Below are positions 22,332-30,555 of a stretch of 30,672 bases of DNA, in pieces. Source of the stretch: Candidatus Bipolaricaulota bacterium (GTDB lineage Bacteria > Bipolaricaulota > Bipolaricaulia > Bipolaricaulales > Bipolaricaulaceae); NCBI GenBank assembly GCA_025060555.1, contig JANXBC010000005.1, positions 1-30,672 on the forward strand. Reading direction: 5' to 3'. The position numbers were made by a program, and so were the translations under genes. How positions within the stretch are numbered: the stretch's first letter is position 1; each line of letters opens with the position of its first letter. Below the pieces are notes generated by a model. The model had not been told where the DNA came from, did no database searches, and saw nothing but the letters and a program-made list of their open reading frames with translations.

Positions 22332-22360
22332 TTGCGAGCAACACTGGAAGACCGTAAAAC
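22332..22360 (+). promoter_or_regulatory. Putative promoter of the DUF502-accDA-crp operon
   Basis: TTGCGA (22332-22337), 17-base spacer, TAAAAC (22355-22360). The predicted start of transcription falls within a few bases of the ATG at 22370, so the first gene may be leaderless; no ribosome site is seen. It lies divergent to and overlapping in space with the acsA promoter region. Confidence 0.4.
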
Positions 22361-22369
22361 TTCTTAGCT

Positions 22370-23002
22370 ATGCGGTTTTTCCGGTGGTTGAGGAGCAGCT
22401 TTCTTGCGGGAGTGATGGCCCTTCTCCCCCTGGCCCTCACCGCTTTCGTGCTTTGGCTCTTGTATCGCTGGGCATATGGTCTCTTCGGCCCCCACACACC
22501 CCTGGCGGCTTTCCTGCGCCGCACGGTTGGCATCTACATCCCCGGAACAGAGGTTTTTGCTGGCCTCCTGGTAATACTCCTGACAGGCCTCGTCGCTAAG
22601 CATTGGTTGGGCAAACTGGCCCTCCGCGCCCTGGAACAAGCCCTCCTGCGCGTGCCCTTCATCCGCAAACTCTACTGGACCGGACGGCAACTCTCCCGCT
22701 ACCTTTTCCAGCACAACACGACCCCACGGGGCCGGGTGGTGCTGGTGGAGTTCCCCGGTAGCGGAAGTTACGTTTTAGGCATGCTCACTGCGGAGGAGGT
22801 GAAGCACGTGAGCCAAACCCTCGGGCAAGAGGTCTCAGCTGTGTATGTGCCTACTGCCCCAAACCCCTTGAGCGGCTGGGTGCTGTTCCTCCCCAAGGAT
22901 CGCCTCATCCCCACCGACCTCACCATGGACGAAGGCCTCACTTTAGTGCTCTCTGGGGGGCTCTCCCTCAAGGAGGAAGACCGTGCCGATTCGGCGGGAT
23001 AA
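22370..23002 (+). CDS. DUF502 family membrane protein
   Basis: 210-residue member of the DUF502 family of bacterial membrane proteins. Two strong hydrophobic helices (about 10-35 and 60-80, with VILLTGLVAKHWLGKLALR between them and the soluble part) are followed by RVPFIRKLYWTGRQLSRYLF and the strand-rich cytoplasmic region beginning RVVLVEFPGSGSYVLGMLT. All of these match the family. Homologues in other organisms have been linked to membrane trafficking or cell-envelope maintenance, but no molecular role is established. The ATG at 22370 is just behind a promoter-like sequence. The end overlaps accD by 20 bases, so it heads a four- or five-gene operon. Confidence 0.85.
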   Translation: MRFFRWLRSSFLAGVMALLPLALTAFVLWLLYRWAYGLFGPHTPLAAFLRRTVGIYIPGTEVFAGLLVILLTGLVAKHWLGKLALRALEQALLRVPFIRKLYWTGRQLSRYLFQHNTTPRGRVVLVEFPGSGSYVLGMLTAEEVKHVSQTLGQEVSAVYVPTAPNPLSGWVLFLPKDRLIPTDLTMDEGLTLVLSGGLSLKEEDRADSAG

Positions 23003-23828
23003 ACGTGATCGGTACGTGGAGGTTGAAGTAGGAGTTCCCCCTGAGCCGCTTTGGGTGCGCTGCGAGGCCTGCGGGGAGCTTGTGTTCCGCCGCAAACTTC
23101 AGGAAAACCAGTACATCTGTCCCCGCTGCGGCGCATACTTCTTCCTCTCCGCCCGCGAACGCATCGCTTCTTTGGCCGACCCCGATAGCTTCCAGGAGTT
23201 TTCAACTCCAAGCATCTGTGAAGATCCCTTGGGATTCAGCGATCAGCTTCCATACAAAGAACGCGTGCATCGTGCGCGGCAAGAGACCGGGCTTTTCGAG
23301 GCAGTCCTGGCAGGATCAGCAAGGATCGGGGGGATCCCCGTGATCCTCGCCGCCATGGATTTCCGCTTCATCGGGGGCAGCATGGGGGTCGGGGTGGGGG
23401 AAATACTCCGCACCGCCATGGAATTGGCCGCGCAAGAGCGCAAGCCCTTCGTGCTCGTGGTCTCTTCTGGTGGGGCAAGGGTTCAAGAAGGCGTGCTTTC
23501 TTTGCTGCAGATGGTCAAGGTTGTGGCGGCCCGCGAGGCCCTCGCCCAAGCCGCAGTCCCCTATATCGCCATCCTCACCTATCCCTCCACCGGTGGAGTC
23601 CTCGCCTCCATCGGCAGCATCGCGGACGTGACCATCGCCGAAGAAGGGGCGTTGATTGGGTTCGCTGGCCCCCGGGTGATCGAGCAAACCACCGGGGAAC
23701 GGTTGCCCCCGGGTTTTCAAACCGCGAAGTTCGCCCAAGAACACGGGATGGTGGATGCGGTTGTGCCGCGCGCCAAGCTGCGGGAGGAACTTTTGCGTGC
23801 CCTGTCTGTCTTGGTGGAGGGGGGATGA
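22983..23828 (+). CDS. accD: Acetyl-CoA carboxylase carboxyltransferase subunit beta
   Basis: AccD with AccA transfers CO2 from carboxy-biotin on AccB to acetyl-CoA, giving malonyl-CoA for fatty acid synthesis. The 281-residue protein has the N-terminal four-cysteine zinc ribbon (C27, C30, C46, C49) and the crotonase-type core with AMDFRFIGGSMGVGVGE, VVSSGGARVQEG, and YPSTGGVLAS, ending with GFAGPRVIEQT. The GTG at 22983 follows AAGGAGG at 5 bases' distance inside the DUF502 gene. It overlaps accA by an ATGA. The biotin carrier and carboxylase genes accB and accC are not in this window. Confidence 0.95.
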   Translation: MPIRRDKRDRYVEVEVGVPPEPLWVRCEACGELVFRRKLQENQYICPRCGAYFFLSARERIASLADPDSFQEFSTPSICEDPLGFSDQLPYKERVHRARQETGLFEAVLAGSARIGGIPVILAAMDFRFIGGSMGVGVGEILRTAMELAAQERKPFVLVVSSGGARVQEGVLSLLQMVKVVAAREALAQAAVPYIAILTYPSTGGVLASIGSIADVTIAEEGALIGFAGPRVIEQTTGERLPPGFQTAKFAQEHGMVDAVVPRAKLREELLRALSVLVEGG

Positions 23829-24772
23829 CCGACGAGGAGCACCTGAGGATCCTGGAGGAAAAAGCCGCGGAACTCCGACGCTTAGCCCAGGAAAACGGGC
23901 TTGACCTCTCCGCGGAGCTCGCGATCCTTGAGCAGAAGATCGCGGAGCTCAAACGCACGGTCTGTGAGGGTCTTTCCGCGTGGGGGCGGGTGCAACTTGC
24001 GCGCCGGCCGGATCGGCCAAGCGGCCTCTCTTTCGCCCAGGCCCTATGCGACGCTTTTTATGAGCTGCGGGGCGATCGCGCCATCAGTGACGATCCTGCC
24101 CTGCGTGGGGGGGTGGCTAAGCTCGCCGGAAAACGCATAGCTATCCTTTTCCACCAGCGCGGGATGACCCCTGAGGAACAGCGACAGGCCCGGTTCGGCA
24201 TGGCCTCCGCGCAAGGCTACTGGAAAGCCAAGCGCATCATGGAAATTGCGGCGCGCCTCAAACTTCCTCTCCTTACGCTCATCAACACCCCGGGAGCCTA
24301 TCCTGGGGTGCAAGCGGAGGCTCACAACATCGCGGGAGCCATCGCTTGCTGCATTTGGCAGATGCTTCGCCATCCTGGACCGACGGTGGCGGTGATCCTC
24401 GGCGAGGGCGGTTCCGGAGGGGCAGTGGCCCTGGCCGCAGCTGATCGAGTCCTCATGCTAGAGAACGCCACATACTCCGTGATATCCCCGGAAGGCGCAG
24501 CCTCCATCCTCTGGAAGGACGCCAAATTTGCTCCGCAGGCTGCGGAAAACCTGAAGCTCACCGCGCGCGACCTTTGGGCCCTGGGCGTGGTGGACGAGGT
24601 GATTCCCGAGCCGCCGGGCGGAGCCCACACGGATTTGCAAAAGACCGTTGCCGCCGTACGGGAAGCGGTGATCCACCATTTTTCTGAGCTTTCCAGGCTC
24701 TCCCTGGACGAACTTCTGCGTTTGCGGTACAACCGTTATCGTCATGTGGGGAGTGCAGGTGCGCCCAACTAA
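23825..24772 (+). CDS. accA: Acetyl-CoA carboxylase carboxyltransferase subunit alpha
   Basis: Partner of AccD in the acetyl-CoA carboxylase carboxyltransferase. The 315-residue protein has the N-terminal helical region with two repeated heptads (EEKAAELRRLAQE, ELAILEQKIAELKRTV), LARRPDRPSGLSF, ELRGDRAISDDPA, TLINTPGAYPGVQAE, and GEGGSGGAVALAAADRVLMLENATYSVISPEG, all typical. The start shares its ATGA with the accD stop. The last 14 bases overlap the Crp/Fnr gene. Length and motifs are normal. Confidence 0.95.
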   Translation: MTDEEHLRILEEKAAELRRLAQENGLDLSAELAILEQKIAELKRTVCEGLSAWGRVQLARRPDRPSGLSFAQALCDAFYELRGDRAISDDPALRGGVAKLAGKRIAILFHQRGMTPEEQRQARFGMASAQGYWKAKRIMEIAARLKLPLLTLINTPGAYPGVQAEAHNIAGAIACCIWQMLRHPGPTVAVILGEGGSGGAVALAAADRVLMLENATYSVISPEGAASILWKDAKFAPQAAENLKLTARDLWALGVVDEVIPEPPGGAHTDLQKTVAAVREAVIHHFSELSRLSLDELLRLRYNRYRHVGSAGAPN

Positions 24773-25496
24773 GGCTCAAGAGCTATGTCAAAACTGCAAG
24801 CACGCCTGTTCCTATCTTTTTGCGGGCCTTCCCGAGTCCGCGCGGATGGAGCTTGCGGCTTTGATGCACCCCATCACCCTCGACGCGGGGGAGCTCGTGT
24901 TCTATGAGGGGCTTCCCGCGCACGGCCTTTATGTCCTCTGTGAGGGAAAGATCAAGCTCGCCAAGCGTGTGAAAGGTGGCCGCTCCCAAATGCTCAAGCT
25001 CCTTGCCCCCGGTGAGGTCCTCGGAGAGAAGACCTTGTTCGACCAGGAAACCTATACCTGCTATGCCAAAGCTTTGGAGCCTTCACGGCTGATGTTCATT
25101 GCCCGCGCCGATTTCCTCGCGTTCTTGCGCAAATACCCGGATGTGGCCATCCGCCTCATCGAAAAACTCTCGCGTGAGCTCAAGGCGTTTGGGGACAAAC
25201 TTGTGGAGATCAGCGCTTATTCAGCTAAGGAGCGGATGGCACGGGTCCTTTTGGAGCTGGCCCAAGCCTTCGGCTATAAGACCCCCCAAGGGCTGGACAT
25301 CGGGGTTGAACTCCCCCGCGGCGAGCTCGCGGAGATGGTAGGGGTATCCACGGAGACGGCGGTGCGCATCCTCTCAGAATTCAAAGAGCGCGGCATCATC
25401 GCCCTTCCTGGCCGACGCATCCTCATCCTCCAGCTTGAGGAACTCCAGGCCCTGGCCCATCCCTTCCGAACCTTCCTCAGAGAAAACCTCCTGTGA
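24759..25496 (+). CDS. Crp/Fnr-family regulator with N-terminal cysteine cluster
   Basis: 245-residue transcription factor. An N-terminal C-x2-C-x3-C motif (C10, C13, C17 in QELCQNCKHAC) precedes a cyclic-nucleotide-binding-like beta-barrel domain (30-125), the long dimerisation helix, and a winged helix-turn-helix near 185-215 (GELAEMVGVSTETAVRILSEFKERG). FNR proteins hold an oxygen-sensing 4Fe-4S cluster with three N-terminal cysteines plus one in the barrel; C61 and C101 are candidates for the fourth ligand. The usual FNR spacing is longer, so redox or oxygen sensing is inferred. The GTG at 24759 has GGGGAG 5 bases upstream and is preferred over the ATG at 24744, which lies further inside accA. 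It is joined to accDA and the hydrogenase protease gene by overlaps. Confidence 0.85.
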   Translation: MRPTKAQELCQNCKHACSYLFAGLPESARMELAALMHPITLDAGELVFYEGLPAHGLYVLCEGKIKLAKRVKGGRSQMLKLLAPGEVLGEKTLFDQETYTCYAKALEPSRLMFIARADFLAFLRKYPDVAIRLIEKLSRELKAFGDKLVEISAYSAKERMARVLLELAQAFGYKTPQGLDIGVELPRGELAEMVGVSTETAVRILSEFKERGIIALPGRRILILQLEELQALAHPFRTFLRENLL

Positions 25497-25948
25497 AGAG
25501 GGTTCTTTTGGGCTTGGGCAACCCCCTTGGGCGCGACGACGCCCTTGGGTTCCGTCTCGCTGAATGCTTCAAAAGCCCGGAATGGATAACCATTCCCACC
25601 CAAAGCCTGGAAAACGCCCTGGGACTCATAGAAAAGCTTGCTCCGGAGCTCCTGGTTGTGGTGGACGCCGCGGAGATGGGTCTTCCACCCGGAAGCTTCC
25701 GCCGTCTTCCCCTTCCCCAGGGCACATCTATGCTCGGTTCCACTCACGGCCTCCCCCTCTCGCTCCTCCTCACGTTCATCGGGGTCACAGCTGTCGTCGT
25801 GATCGGGGTGGAGCCGAAGGAGCGTGGGTTAGGCGAGGAATTGAGCCCGGAAGTAAGGGAGGCTCTAGCCCAGCTCATGGAGCTTCTTCGCGATGACCGG
25901 ATCGCCGAGATCCCTAAGCTAATCCCAGAGGAGAAGGACGAGCCCTGA
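25493..25948 (+). CDS. HycI-type hydrogenase maturation protease
   Basis: Endopeptidase that trims the C-terminal extension of the large subunit of NiFe hydrogenase after nickel insertion. The 151-residue protein starts VLLGLGNPLGRDDALG, carrying the family nickel-sensing residue at D16, then VVVDAAEMG with D58 and STHGLPLSLLL with H85, the three expected metal ligands. The STHxLPLS pattern is closest to HycI-type enzymes that serve group 4 or related hydrogenases. No hydrogenase structural gene is in the window, so the target is elsewhere. The GTG at 25493 overlaps the Crp/Fnr stop by a GTGA. The last 30 bases overlap the convergent C39-like gene. Confidence 0.85.
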   Translation: MKRVLLGLGNPLGRDDALGFRLAECFKSPEWITIPTQSLENALGLIEKLAPELLVVVDAAEMGLPPGSFRRLPLPQGTSMLGSTHGLPLSLLLTFIGVTAVVVIGVEPKERGLGEELSPEVREALAQLMELLRDDRIAEIPKLIPEEKDEP

Positions 25949-26710
25949 GCCTAACTCCTCAGCACGCGTAGGCCCACACCAAGGGATATTCTTCGGATCC
26001 TTCCCGTAGCTGCGCACGGTCGGGCAAGTTTCCAGAGGAAGTGCTAAAGGTCGACGCGGAACCTTTGGCTCCGGGAATTCCAGCCAAAAAAGCTGTACTG
26101 GCGCGATTTCCCCGTGGGTGAAGGGCACAGCCTGAAAGGAATAACCCCAGCCTGGGTTCACCACAAGCTCCTCTTCCCGAAGGTCGTAGCCCACCACCAG
26201 GGCGTAGTGGTTAGGGAAAATCCCACCCAGCCCCACCCAATCGAAGAGAAGAACTGGCGGATTCCCAGACTGTAGAAGTTCCACAGCGTGCGCAAAAACT
26301 TCCTCGCGCGAGCCGCTCAGACTGCGTACCCTAACCTGGGGAAGGTGAGTTTGTGCGTAAACCTCTAGGCCACGGGAAAAATTCCAGGGCCAGGTGAGGC
26401 CTTGGTCCACGCCCTCCCAGTGCACAGTGACGGTGTCCATGAGGCTATGGAGGGCGCGTAATGCTCCCTCGGGATCGTCGCGCACTAGGTCCATATTGAA
26501 GAGCGTGGCCCAATACCAAAGGAGGAGACGCGCGGCTTCTGGTCCACAGCCGGCTGGGATTCTCTTCCCATCCTGGGAGAGCCAGCTTGGCCCCCAAGCC
26601 GGAATCCCTACGATGAGCAACCTTCGCGGCGGGGAAGCCTCAGACGAAAGCCGCGGTACGGCGAGAGCAAAGAAAACAAGGCCCAGGAGGAGAAAAAGGC
26701 CAATCCTCAT
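25919..26710 (-). CDS. Secreted C39-like cysteine protease-fold protein
   Basis: 263-residue protein with a clear signal peptide (MRIGLFLLLGLVFFALAVPRLSSEA) and a papain-fold C39-like domain. The putative nucleophile is Cys55 in PAGCGPEAARLLLWYW, the histidine is in FPNHYALVVGYD, and the third residue is the Asn of VVNPGWG, all in the expected order and spacing. It has no ABC-transporter neighbour, so it is unlike the bacteriocin-processing C39 peptidases and more like the extracytoplasmic C39-like family whose substrates are mostly unknown. The ATG at 26710 follows GTGAGG at 5 bases' distance. The 3' end overlaps the hydrogenase protease gene by 30 bases. Confidence 0.7.
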   Translation of the reverse strand: MRIGLFLLLGLVFFALAVPRLSSEASPPRRLLIVGIPAWGPSWLSQDGKRIPAGCGPEAARLLLWYWATLFNMDLVRDDPEGALRALHSLMDTVTVHWEGVDQGLTWPWNFSRGLEVYAQTHLPQVRVRSLSGSREEVFAHAVELLQSGNPPVLLFDWVGLGGIFPNHYALVVGYDLREEELVVNPGWGYSFQAVPFTHGEIAPVQLFWLEFPEPKVPRRPLALPLETCPTVRSYGKDPKNIPWCGPTRAEELGSGLVLLLWD

Positions 26711-26947
26711 AGGACCTCACGAAAGACCCGGTGGAAAGTAGCAATAACTGCCATTCTAAGCATCCAAGGTGACTTGAAAGATAACGAGCATCGCGACAAG
26801 ATGGCAAGCCCGACATTAAAGCATCTTGGTGGCCAAAGAAAAGCCGCTCTTCAGCCTTACCTTCTTCCGATGCCAAGCATCTTCATGCGTTGTTAAGCCT
26901 ATTTTGGCGCTGCGCGCAATCCTTCTTCCCACAATGGTCTTGCCGCC
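26711..26947. other. Intergenic gap between the C39-like gene and mobB
   Basis: 237 bases with no convincing gene. A minus-strand frame (26640-26876) runs into the C39-like gene and has no family match or ribosome site. The stretch presumably holds the promoter of the C39-like gene, but I could not choose a convincing -35/-10 pair. Confidence 0.5.
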
Positions 26948-27427
26948 CTAATCCGTGAGGACCTCGGATTCAATGAAGTCCGCGACGAGCTCGGGATCCC
27001 GTGGAATAACCGGTATTCCGTCCGGTATACGGGCAGGGCGATCGGTGATCACCGCAAGCACGGGGATGCTTCCCGCCAACGGCTCACCATGGCGGTACAC
27101 TTCGAGCTTTGGGAAATCCCCGTGCTTGAAACCCTCTAGAATAACGAGGTCTAGGTCAGCCATATAGCGCTCGATGTACTCCGCGACCGGAGTGCCTGGG
27201 TGGTTCCAAAACAAAGCTCCCCGCACATCGGAATAAAGGAGAACACGCGCGGCACCGGCTTCGCGATGGAGGTACGTGTCCTTGCCGGGAACATCCGGCT
27301 CCACCTCCGGGCCCACATGCTTCACCGTCCCTACGCGATAGCCGCGGGCCACAAGGACAGGGATGAGCTGGCAAATGAGAAAAGTTTTCCCCGCCCCAGA
27401 GTGCCCAATGATCGCCACTGCTTTCAT
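26948..27427 (-). CDS. mobB: Molybdopterin-guanine dinucleotide biosynthesis protein MobB
   Basis: MobB is a P-loop GTPase-like protein that assists MobA in attaching GMP to molybdopterin. The 159-residue protein has the P-loop GHSGAGKT (8-15), the TVKHVG motif, and LVILEGFKHGDFPKLEVYR, the family signature, followed by ALAVITD-like GTP-binding segment VLAVITDRPA. The ATG at 27427 is preferred to a TTG at 27433. No ribosome binding site is clear, and a TATGGT lies a few bases upstream, so the transcript could be leaderless. No mobA, moa or moe gene is adjacent; the ThiF-like gene is 22 kb away. Its presence indicates molybdenum or tungsten enzymes elsewhere. Confidence 0.9.
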   Translation of the reverse strand: MKAVAIIGHSGAGKTFLICQLIPVLVARGYRVGTVKHVGPEVEPDVPGKDTYLHREAGAARVLLYSDVRGALFWNHPGTPVAEYIERYMADLDLVILEGFKHGDFPKLEVYRHGEPLAGSIPVLAVITDRPARIPDGIPVIPRDPELVADFIESEVLTD

Positions 27428-27637
27428 ACCCAACCATAGCTTAACATGCAGGCAAGGCTCCCCCTAGGACCGGCGAAAAACTACATGCACGCCAAACTTT
27501 CCACCCCTCGGATGGCGCAAATTTTGTCCTGCCCAAAGCTCTTCGTTATGCCTGGTGTTCTTTCCCCTTCGCGGCTCCCAAGAGAAGCACAAGAAGGCGT
27601 ACCCAGTCGGAGAAAAGGACGAACCGCGTGATTGCTT

Positions 27638-27643
27638 TATCAT
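27638..27643 (+). promoter_or_regulatory. -10-like box before the CoA-transferase gene
   Basis: TATCAT (5 of 6) ends 5 bases before the ATG at 27649. No good -35 sequence is seen 16-18 bases upstream. If used, the transcript would be leaderless. Confidence 0.3.
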
Positions 27644-27648
27644 CGGTG

Positions 27649-28788
27649 ATGATGAAACCACTGGAAGGGGTAAGAATTTTGGATCTGTCGCGGATTCTAG
27701 CTGGGCCGCTGTGCACGATGTGGATGGCCGACCTCGGTGCGGAGGTGATCAAAGTGGAACGGCCCGGGGTGGGCGACGAGACCCGCCGCTGGGGACCTCC
27801 CTTCGTGGCCGGCGAGTCCGCCTATTTTCTGGCCGTCAACCGCGGAAAGTACGGGATCACCTTGGACCTCACCGATCCCGCACACCAGAGGATCCTCCAA
27901 AGGCTCATCGAAAAGAGCGACGTGATTGTGCACAACTTCCTGCCGCAGACGGCGGAAAAGCTCGGGGTCTCCTACGAGGCGGTGCGGGCGATCAACCCCC
28001 GCGCGGTGTACTTGGCAATCTTGGGCTTCCCGCCCGGGCCGTACCGCGAGGAGCCGGGGTTCGACGCCCTCATCCAGGCCCTGGGCGGGCTGATGGCCAT
28101 CACCGGCGAGGACGAGCGGCCGGCGAAAGTGGGCGTGGCCATCGTGGATGTCCTCACCGCCTGGGCTGGCCTCTGCGGGGTTTTGGGAGCCCTTCTTTTG
28201 CGGGAGAAAGTGGGGAGGGGGATGGCCGTGGAGGCCACCCTGATCGAGAACTCCGCCGCTGCTTTGGTGAACGTGGCTCAGGCCTTTTTCCTTACCCGCG
28301 AGGAACCGCAGCGCCTGGGCACGGCTCACCCCCAGATCGTGCCCTACCAGGCTTTCCCTGCGGCGGATGGGCTCCTCATGGTGGCCGTGGGGACGGACCC
28401 CCAATTCCGTGCCCTCTGCGGGGCTTTAGGCCGACCGGAGCTCGCCGACGATCCCCGCTTCGCCACCAACCCCGCCCGGGTGCAGAACCGCGAACTCCTC
28501 CTTCCTCTCCTTGCCGAGATCCTGCGGCAAAAGCCGCGCGCCCACTGGATCGCGGCGCTCAAGAAGGCTGGGGTTCCCGCCGGACCCGTGAACTCCCTTT
28601 CCGACCTCTTCGGCGATCTGGGGTTGGTGGGCCGGATCCTCCTCGAGGTGGAACACCCCGCCGTGGGCCGCTACCAAACCTTGGCCTGTCCCCTTTCCCT
28701 GGCCTGGCCAGGCAATCCCCTCCCACCCCCTAGACTTGGGGAACACACCGTGGAGGTATTGAGACGGTTAGGAATACCGATAAGCTAG
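27649..28788 (+). CDS. CaiB/BaiF family (class III) CoA-transferase
   Basis: 379-residue enzyme of the family III CoA-transferases, which move CoA between a CoA thioester and a free acid. The N-terminal pattern PLEGVRILDLSRILAGP, the MADLGAEVIKVERP and NRGKYGITLDL segments, and Asp167 in VAIVDVLTAW (aligned with the catalytic aspartate, D169 of formyl-CoA transferase) fit the family, as do the C-terminal GVPAGPVNSLSDLF and LGEHTVEVLRRLG. The substrate cannot be read from sequence: formyl-, succinyl- or other acyl-CoA are possible. The ATG at 27649 or 27652 is chosen by homology to family starts; a GTG at 27628 would also be in frame. It is followed by mnmA 78 bases away. Confidence 0.88.
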   Translation: MMKPLEGVRILDLSRILAGPLCTMWMADLGAEVIKVERPGVGDETRRWGPPFVAGESAYFLAVNRGKYGITLDLTDPAHQRILQRLIEKSDVIVHNFLPQTAEKLGVSYEAVRAINPRAVYLAILGFPPGPYREEPGFDALIQALGGLMAITGEDERPAKVGVAIVDVLTAWAGLCGVLGALLLREKVGRGMAVEATLIENSAAALVNVAQAFFLTREEPQRLGTAHPQIVPYQAFPAADGLLMVAVGTDPQFRALCGALGRPELADDPRFATNPARVQNRELLLPLLAEILRQKPRAHWIAALKKAGVPAGPVNSLSDLFGDLGLVGRILLEVEHPAVGRYQTLACPLSLAWPGNPLPPPRLGEHTVEVLRRLGIPIS

Positions 28789-28866
28789 GACCAAGCTGCG
28801 AAACCCCCTCATCCGCCTGGCTCTTGGGGATTCCCGTACGCTCGAAGTTTGGAGTAGGCTTGAAGT

Positions 28867-29901
28867 GTGGGGGAGAAAGTTCTTGTGGGGATGTCGGGTG
28901 GCGTGGACTCCACCGTGGCTGCCTATCTTCTCAAAGAAACGGGCTACACGGTCCACGGCCTTACCCTCTGGCTTTGGGACCCAAAGGGGCCGTACGAGAA
29001 TCCTTGCTGTTCCATCGATGCCGCATCTCTTGCCGCCCGCGAGCTTGGGATCCCCCATGAAGTAGTCCAGGCCCAGGAGGATTTTCGAAAAATTGTGGTG
29101 GAACCCACCCTTTCCGCCTATCGCCGTGGGCTCACCCCGAATCCTTGTACGTTCTGCAACCGAGAAGTCCGCTTCGCCCTGCTCCTGCGGGAGGCCGAAC
29201 GACGCGGCATTCCGTGGGTGGCCACAGGACACCATGCCCGCGTGATGCGCCATGAAAAAACGCGGCTCTTGCGCGGTTGCGACCCAGAGAAAGATCAAAG
29301 CTATTTTCTTTTTGCGCTCACTCAGGAGGAGCTCTCCCGGGCCCTTTTTCCCGTGGGGAACTACACGAAGGCCGAGGTCAAAAAGATCGCTGAGAAGCTT
29401 GGGCTTACGGCCGCACGGCTCCGGGAAAGTCAGGACCTGTGCTTTGCGCCGGAGGGCATCCCAGCCCTCATCCCCGAGGCTGAGCCTGGGCCCATCTACG
29501 ACCTTGAGGGGCGGCTTTTGGGCAGACACAAGGGGCTTCCCCATTACACTGTGGGTCAACGGCACGGCCTTGGCCTTTCCTCACCACGGCCCCTCTATGT
29601 CATTGCCATCGATCCTGAACGCAATGCGGTGATTGTCGGGCCAGAAGAGGCTCTTCATTCGCACGGGCTTGTGGCTCGCGATTTGCACTGGATCTGCGGG
29701 GAGCCCCCAGGAAAACGCTTCCGCGTAGAGGTACAGGTGCGATACCGGGCCACGCCAGTTCCCGCGGAAGTGGAAATTCAGGGAACCGAAGCGCGAGTCA
29801 GTTTCACAAGACCTGTGCGAGCGGTAACCCCTGGCCAGGCCGCCGTGTTCTACCACGGTGCCGAGGTTTTGGGCGGGGGAATCATCGCCCGCGCCCTCTA
29901 G
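28867..29901 (+). CDS. mnmA: tRNA-specific 2-thiouridylase MnmA
   Basis: MnmA installs the 2-thio group on the wobble uridine of tRNA Lys, Glu and Gln using sulfur from a persulfide relay. The 344-residue protein has the ATP pyrophosphatase loop SGGVDST (10-16), catalytic Cys94 in NPCTFCN and partner Cys192 in SQDLCF, the KDQSYFLF segment, and YTVGQRHGLGL, where most have K-G-L-G. The start is GTG at 28867; a GGAG sequence is 11 bases upstream, rather far. C-terminal beta barrel for tRNA binding is complete (ending GGGIIARAL). It overlaps the DUF3467 gene by 4 bases at the 3' end. Confidence 0.95.
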   Translation: MGEKVLVGMSGGVDSTVAAYLLKETGYTVHGLTLWLWDPKGPYENPCCSIDAASLAARELGIPHEVVQAQEDFRKIVVEPTLSAYRRGLTPNPCTFCNREVRFALLLREAERRGIPWVATGHHARVMRHEKTRLLRGCDPEKDQSYFLFALTQEELSRALFPVGNYTKAEVKKIAEKLGLTAARLRESQDLCFAPEGIPALIPEAEPGPIYDLEGRLLGRHKGLPHYTVGQRHGLGLSSPRPLYVIAIDPERNAVIVGPEEALHSHGLVARDLHWICGEPPGKRFRVEVQVRYRATPVPAEVEIQGTEARVSFTRPVRAVTPGQAAVFYHGAEVLGGGIIARAL

Positions 29902-30173
29902 AGCTTTGGGGGGATCACGATCTTCCCGAAGTTCCGCTCGTACTTCTCGATGTTCTCGCCGATGGCTTCGTATAGGCGCTTCATGTGCCGCGGGGAGAGG
30001 ATCACCCGCGATACGAGGATGGCTTGACCCCGCTCGGGCGTCTGGGCCTGGGGATCCACGAGGAGGAAATCGATGAAGAACTCGTCGGGCTGATGGCTGA
30101 TGATGGCAAGGTTGGAGTACACGCCCTTCCGCGTTTCCAAATCCGCACCTACCTGCATTTCGCGTTCCGCCAT
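29898..30173 (-). CDS. DUF3467 family protein
   Basis: 91-residue protein of the DUF3467 family, small bacterial and archaeal proteins of unknown role. The VYSNLAIISHQPDEFFIDFLL start region, the VSRVILSPRHMKRLYEAIGENIEKYE helix and the closing FGKIVIP all match the family layout. The ATG at 30173 has GGAGGTGAGCC upstream, a strong ribosome site. It converges on mnmA with a 4-base overlap. Confidence 0.85.
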   Translation of the reverse strand: MAEREMQVGADLETRKGVYSNLAIISHQPDEFFIDFLLVDPQAQTPERGQAILVSRVILSPRHMKRLYEAIGENIEKYERNFGKIVIPPKL

Positions 30174-30256
30174 GGCTCACCTCCAAACCATCGTAGCCGT
30201 AGGCCTTGGCTTGCACAAGAGCACGCTCTTCCCGTTGGAGTTGCGGTCTATGCTTC

Positions 30257-30358
30257 CAGACGTTGGCGGAGAAGCTGAGGAAAGCCGCGGCGGCGGGCCT
30301 TGCCCGTTACAACGCGTGGCGGGTGCCGGAGGCTGCGACCAAGCTGATGGAGTTCTAG
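30257..30358 (+). pseudogene. Possible coding remnant (33 residues, no start)
   Basis: The plus-strand frame reads QTLAEKLRKAAAAGLARYN and then AWRVPEAATKLMEF before a TAG. The helical, natural-looking composition suggests the C-terminal end of a protein, perhaps a broken enzyme gene, but there is no start codon in a sensible place and in-frame stops lie about 80 bases upstream. I do not recognise the family. Confidence 0.25.
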
Positions 30359-30555
30359 GGAAACGTGGCGTAGGTGAAGTTCACGAACACTTCCCCCAGA
30401 CGTGCGGAGCCTACGAGTGCTTCGAGGATCTCCTAAATACAGGGTGAGACCATGGGATTCGCGGTGATTCTCTAAAGGCTTCGGAATGCGCTTCTACTTC
30501 GTTGCGCCGGAAGCTGGCCTGTGGGGTTTGCCCGGAATGAATTGGCCGGGTAGCA

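Noticed and set aside
22294..22533. 79-codon basic minus-strand frame before DUF502
   Set aside because: Lies antisense to the DUF502 gene and its promoter, is extremely Arg/Lys-rich and has no ribosome site.
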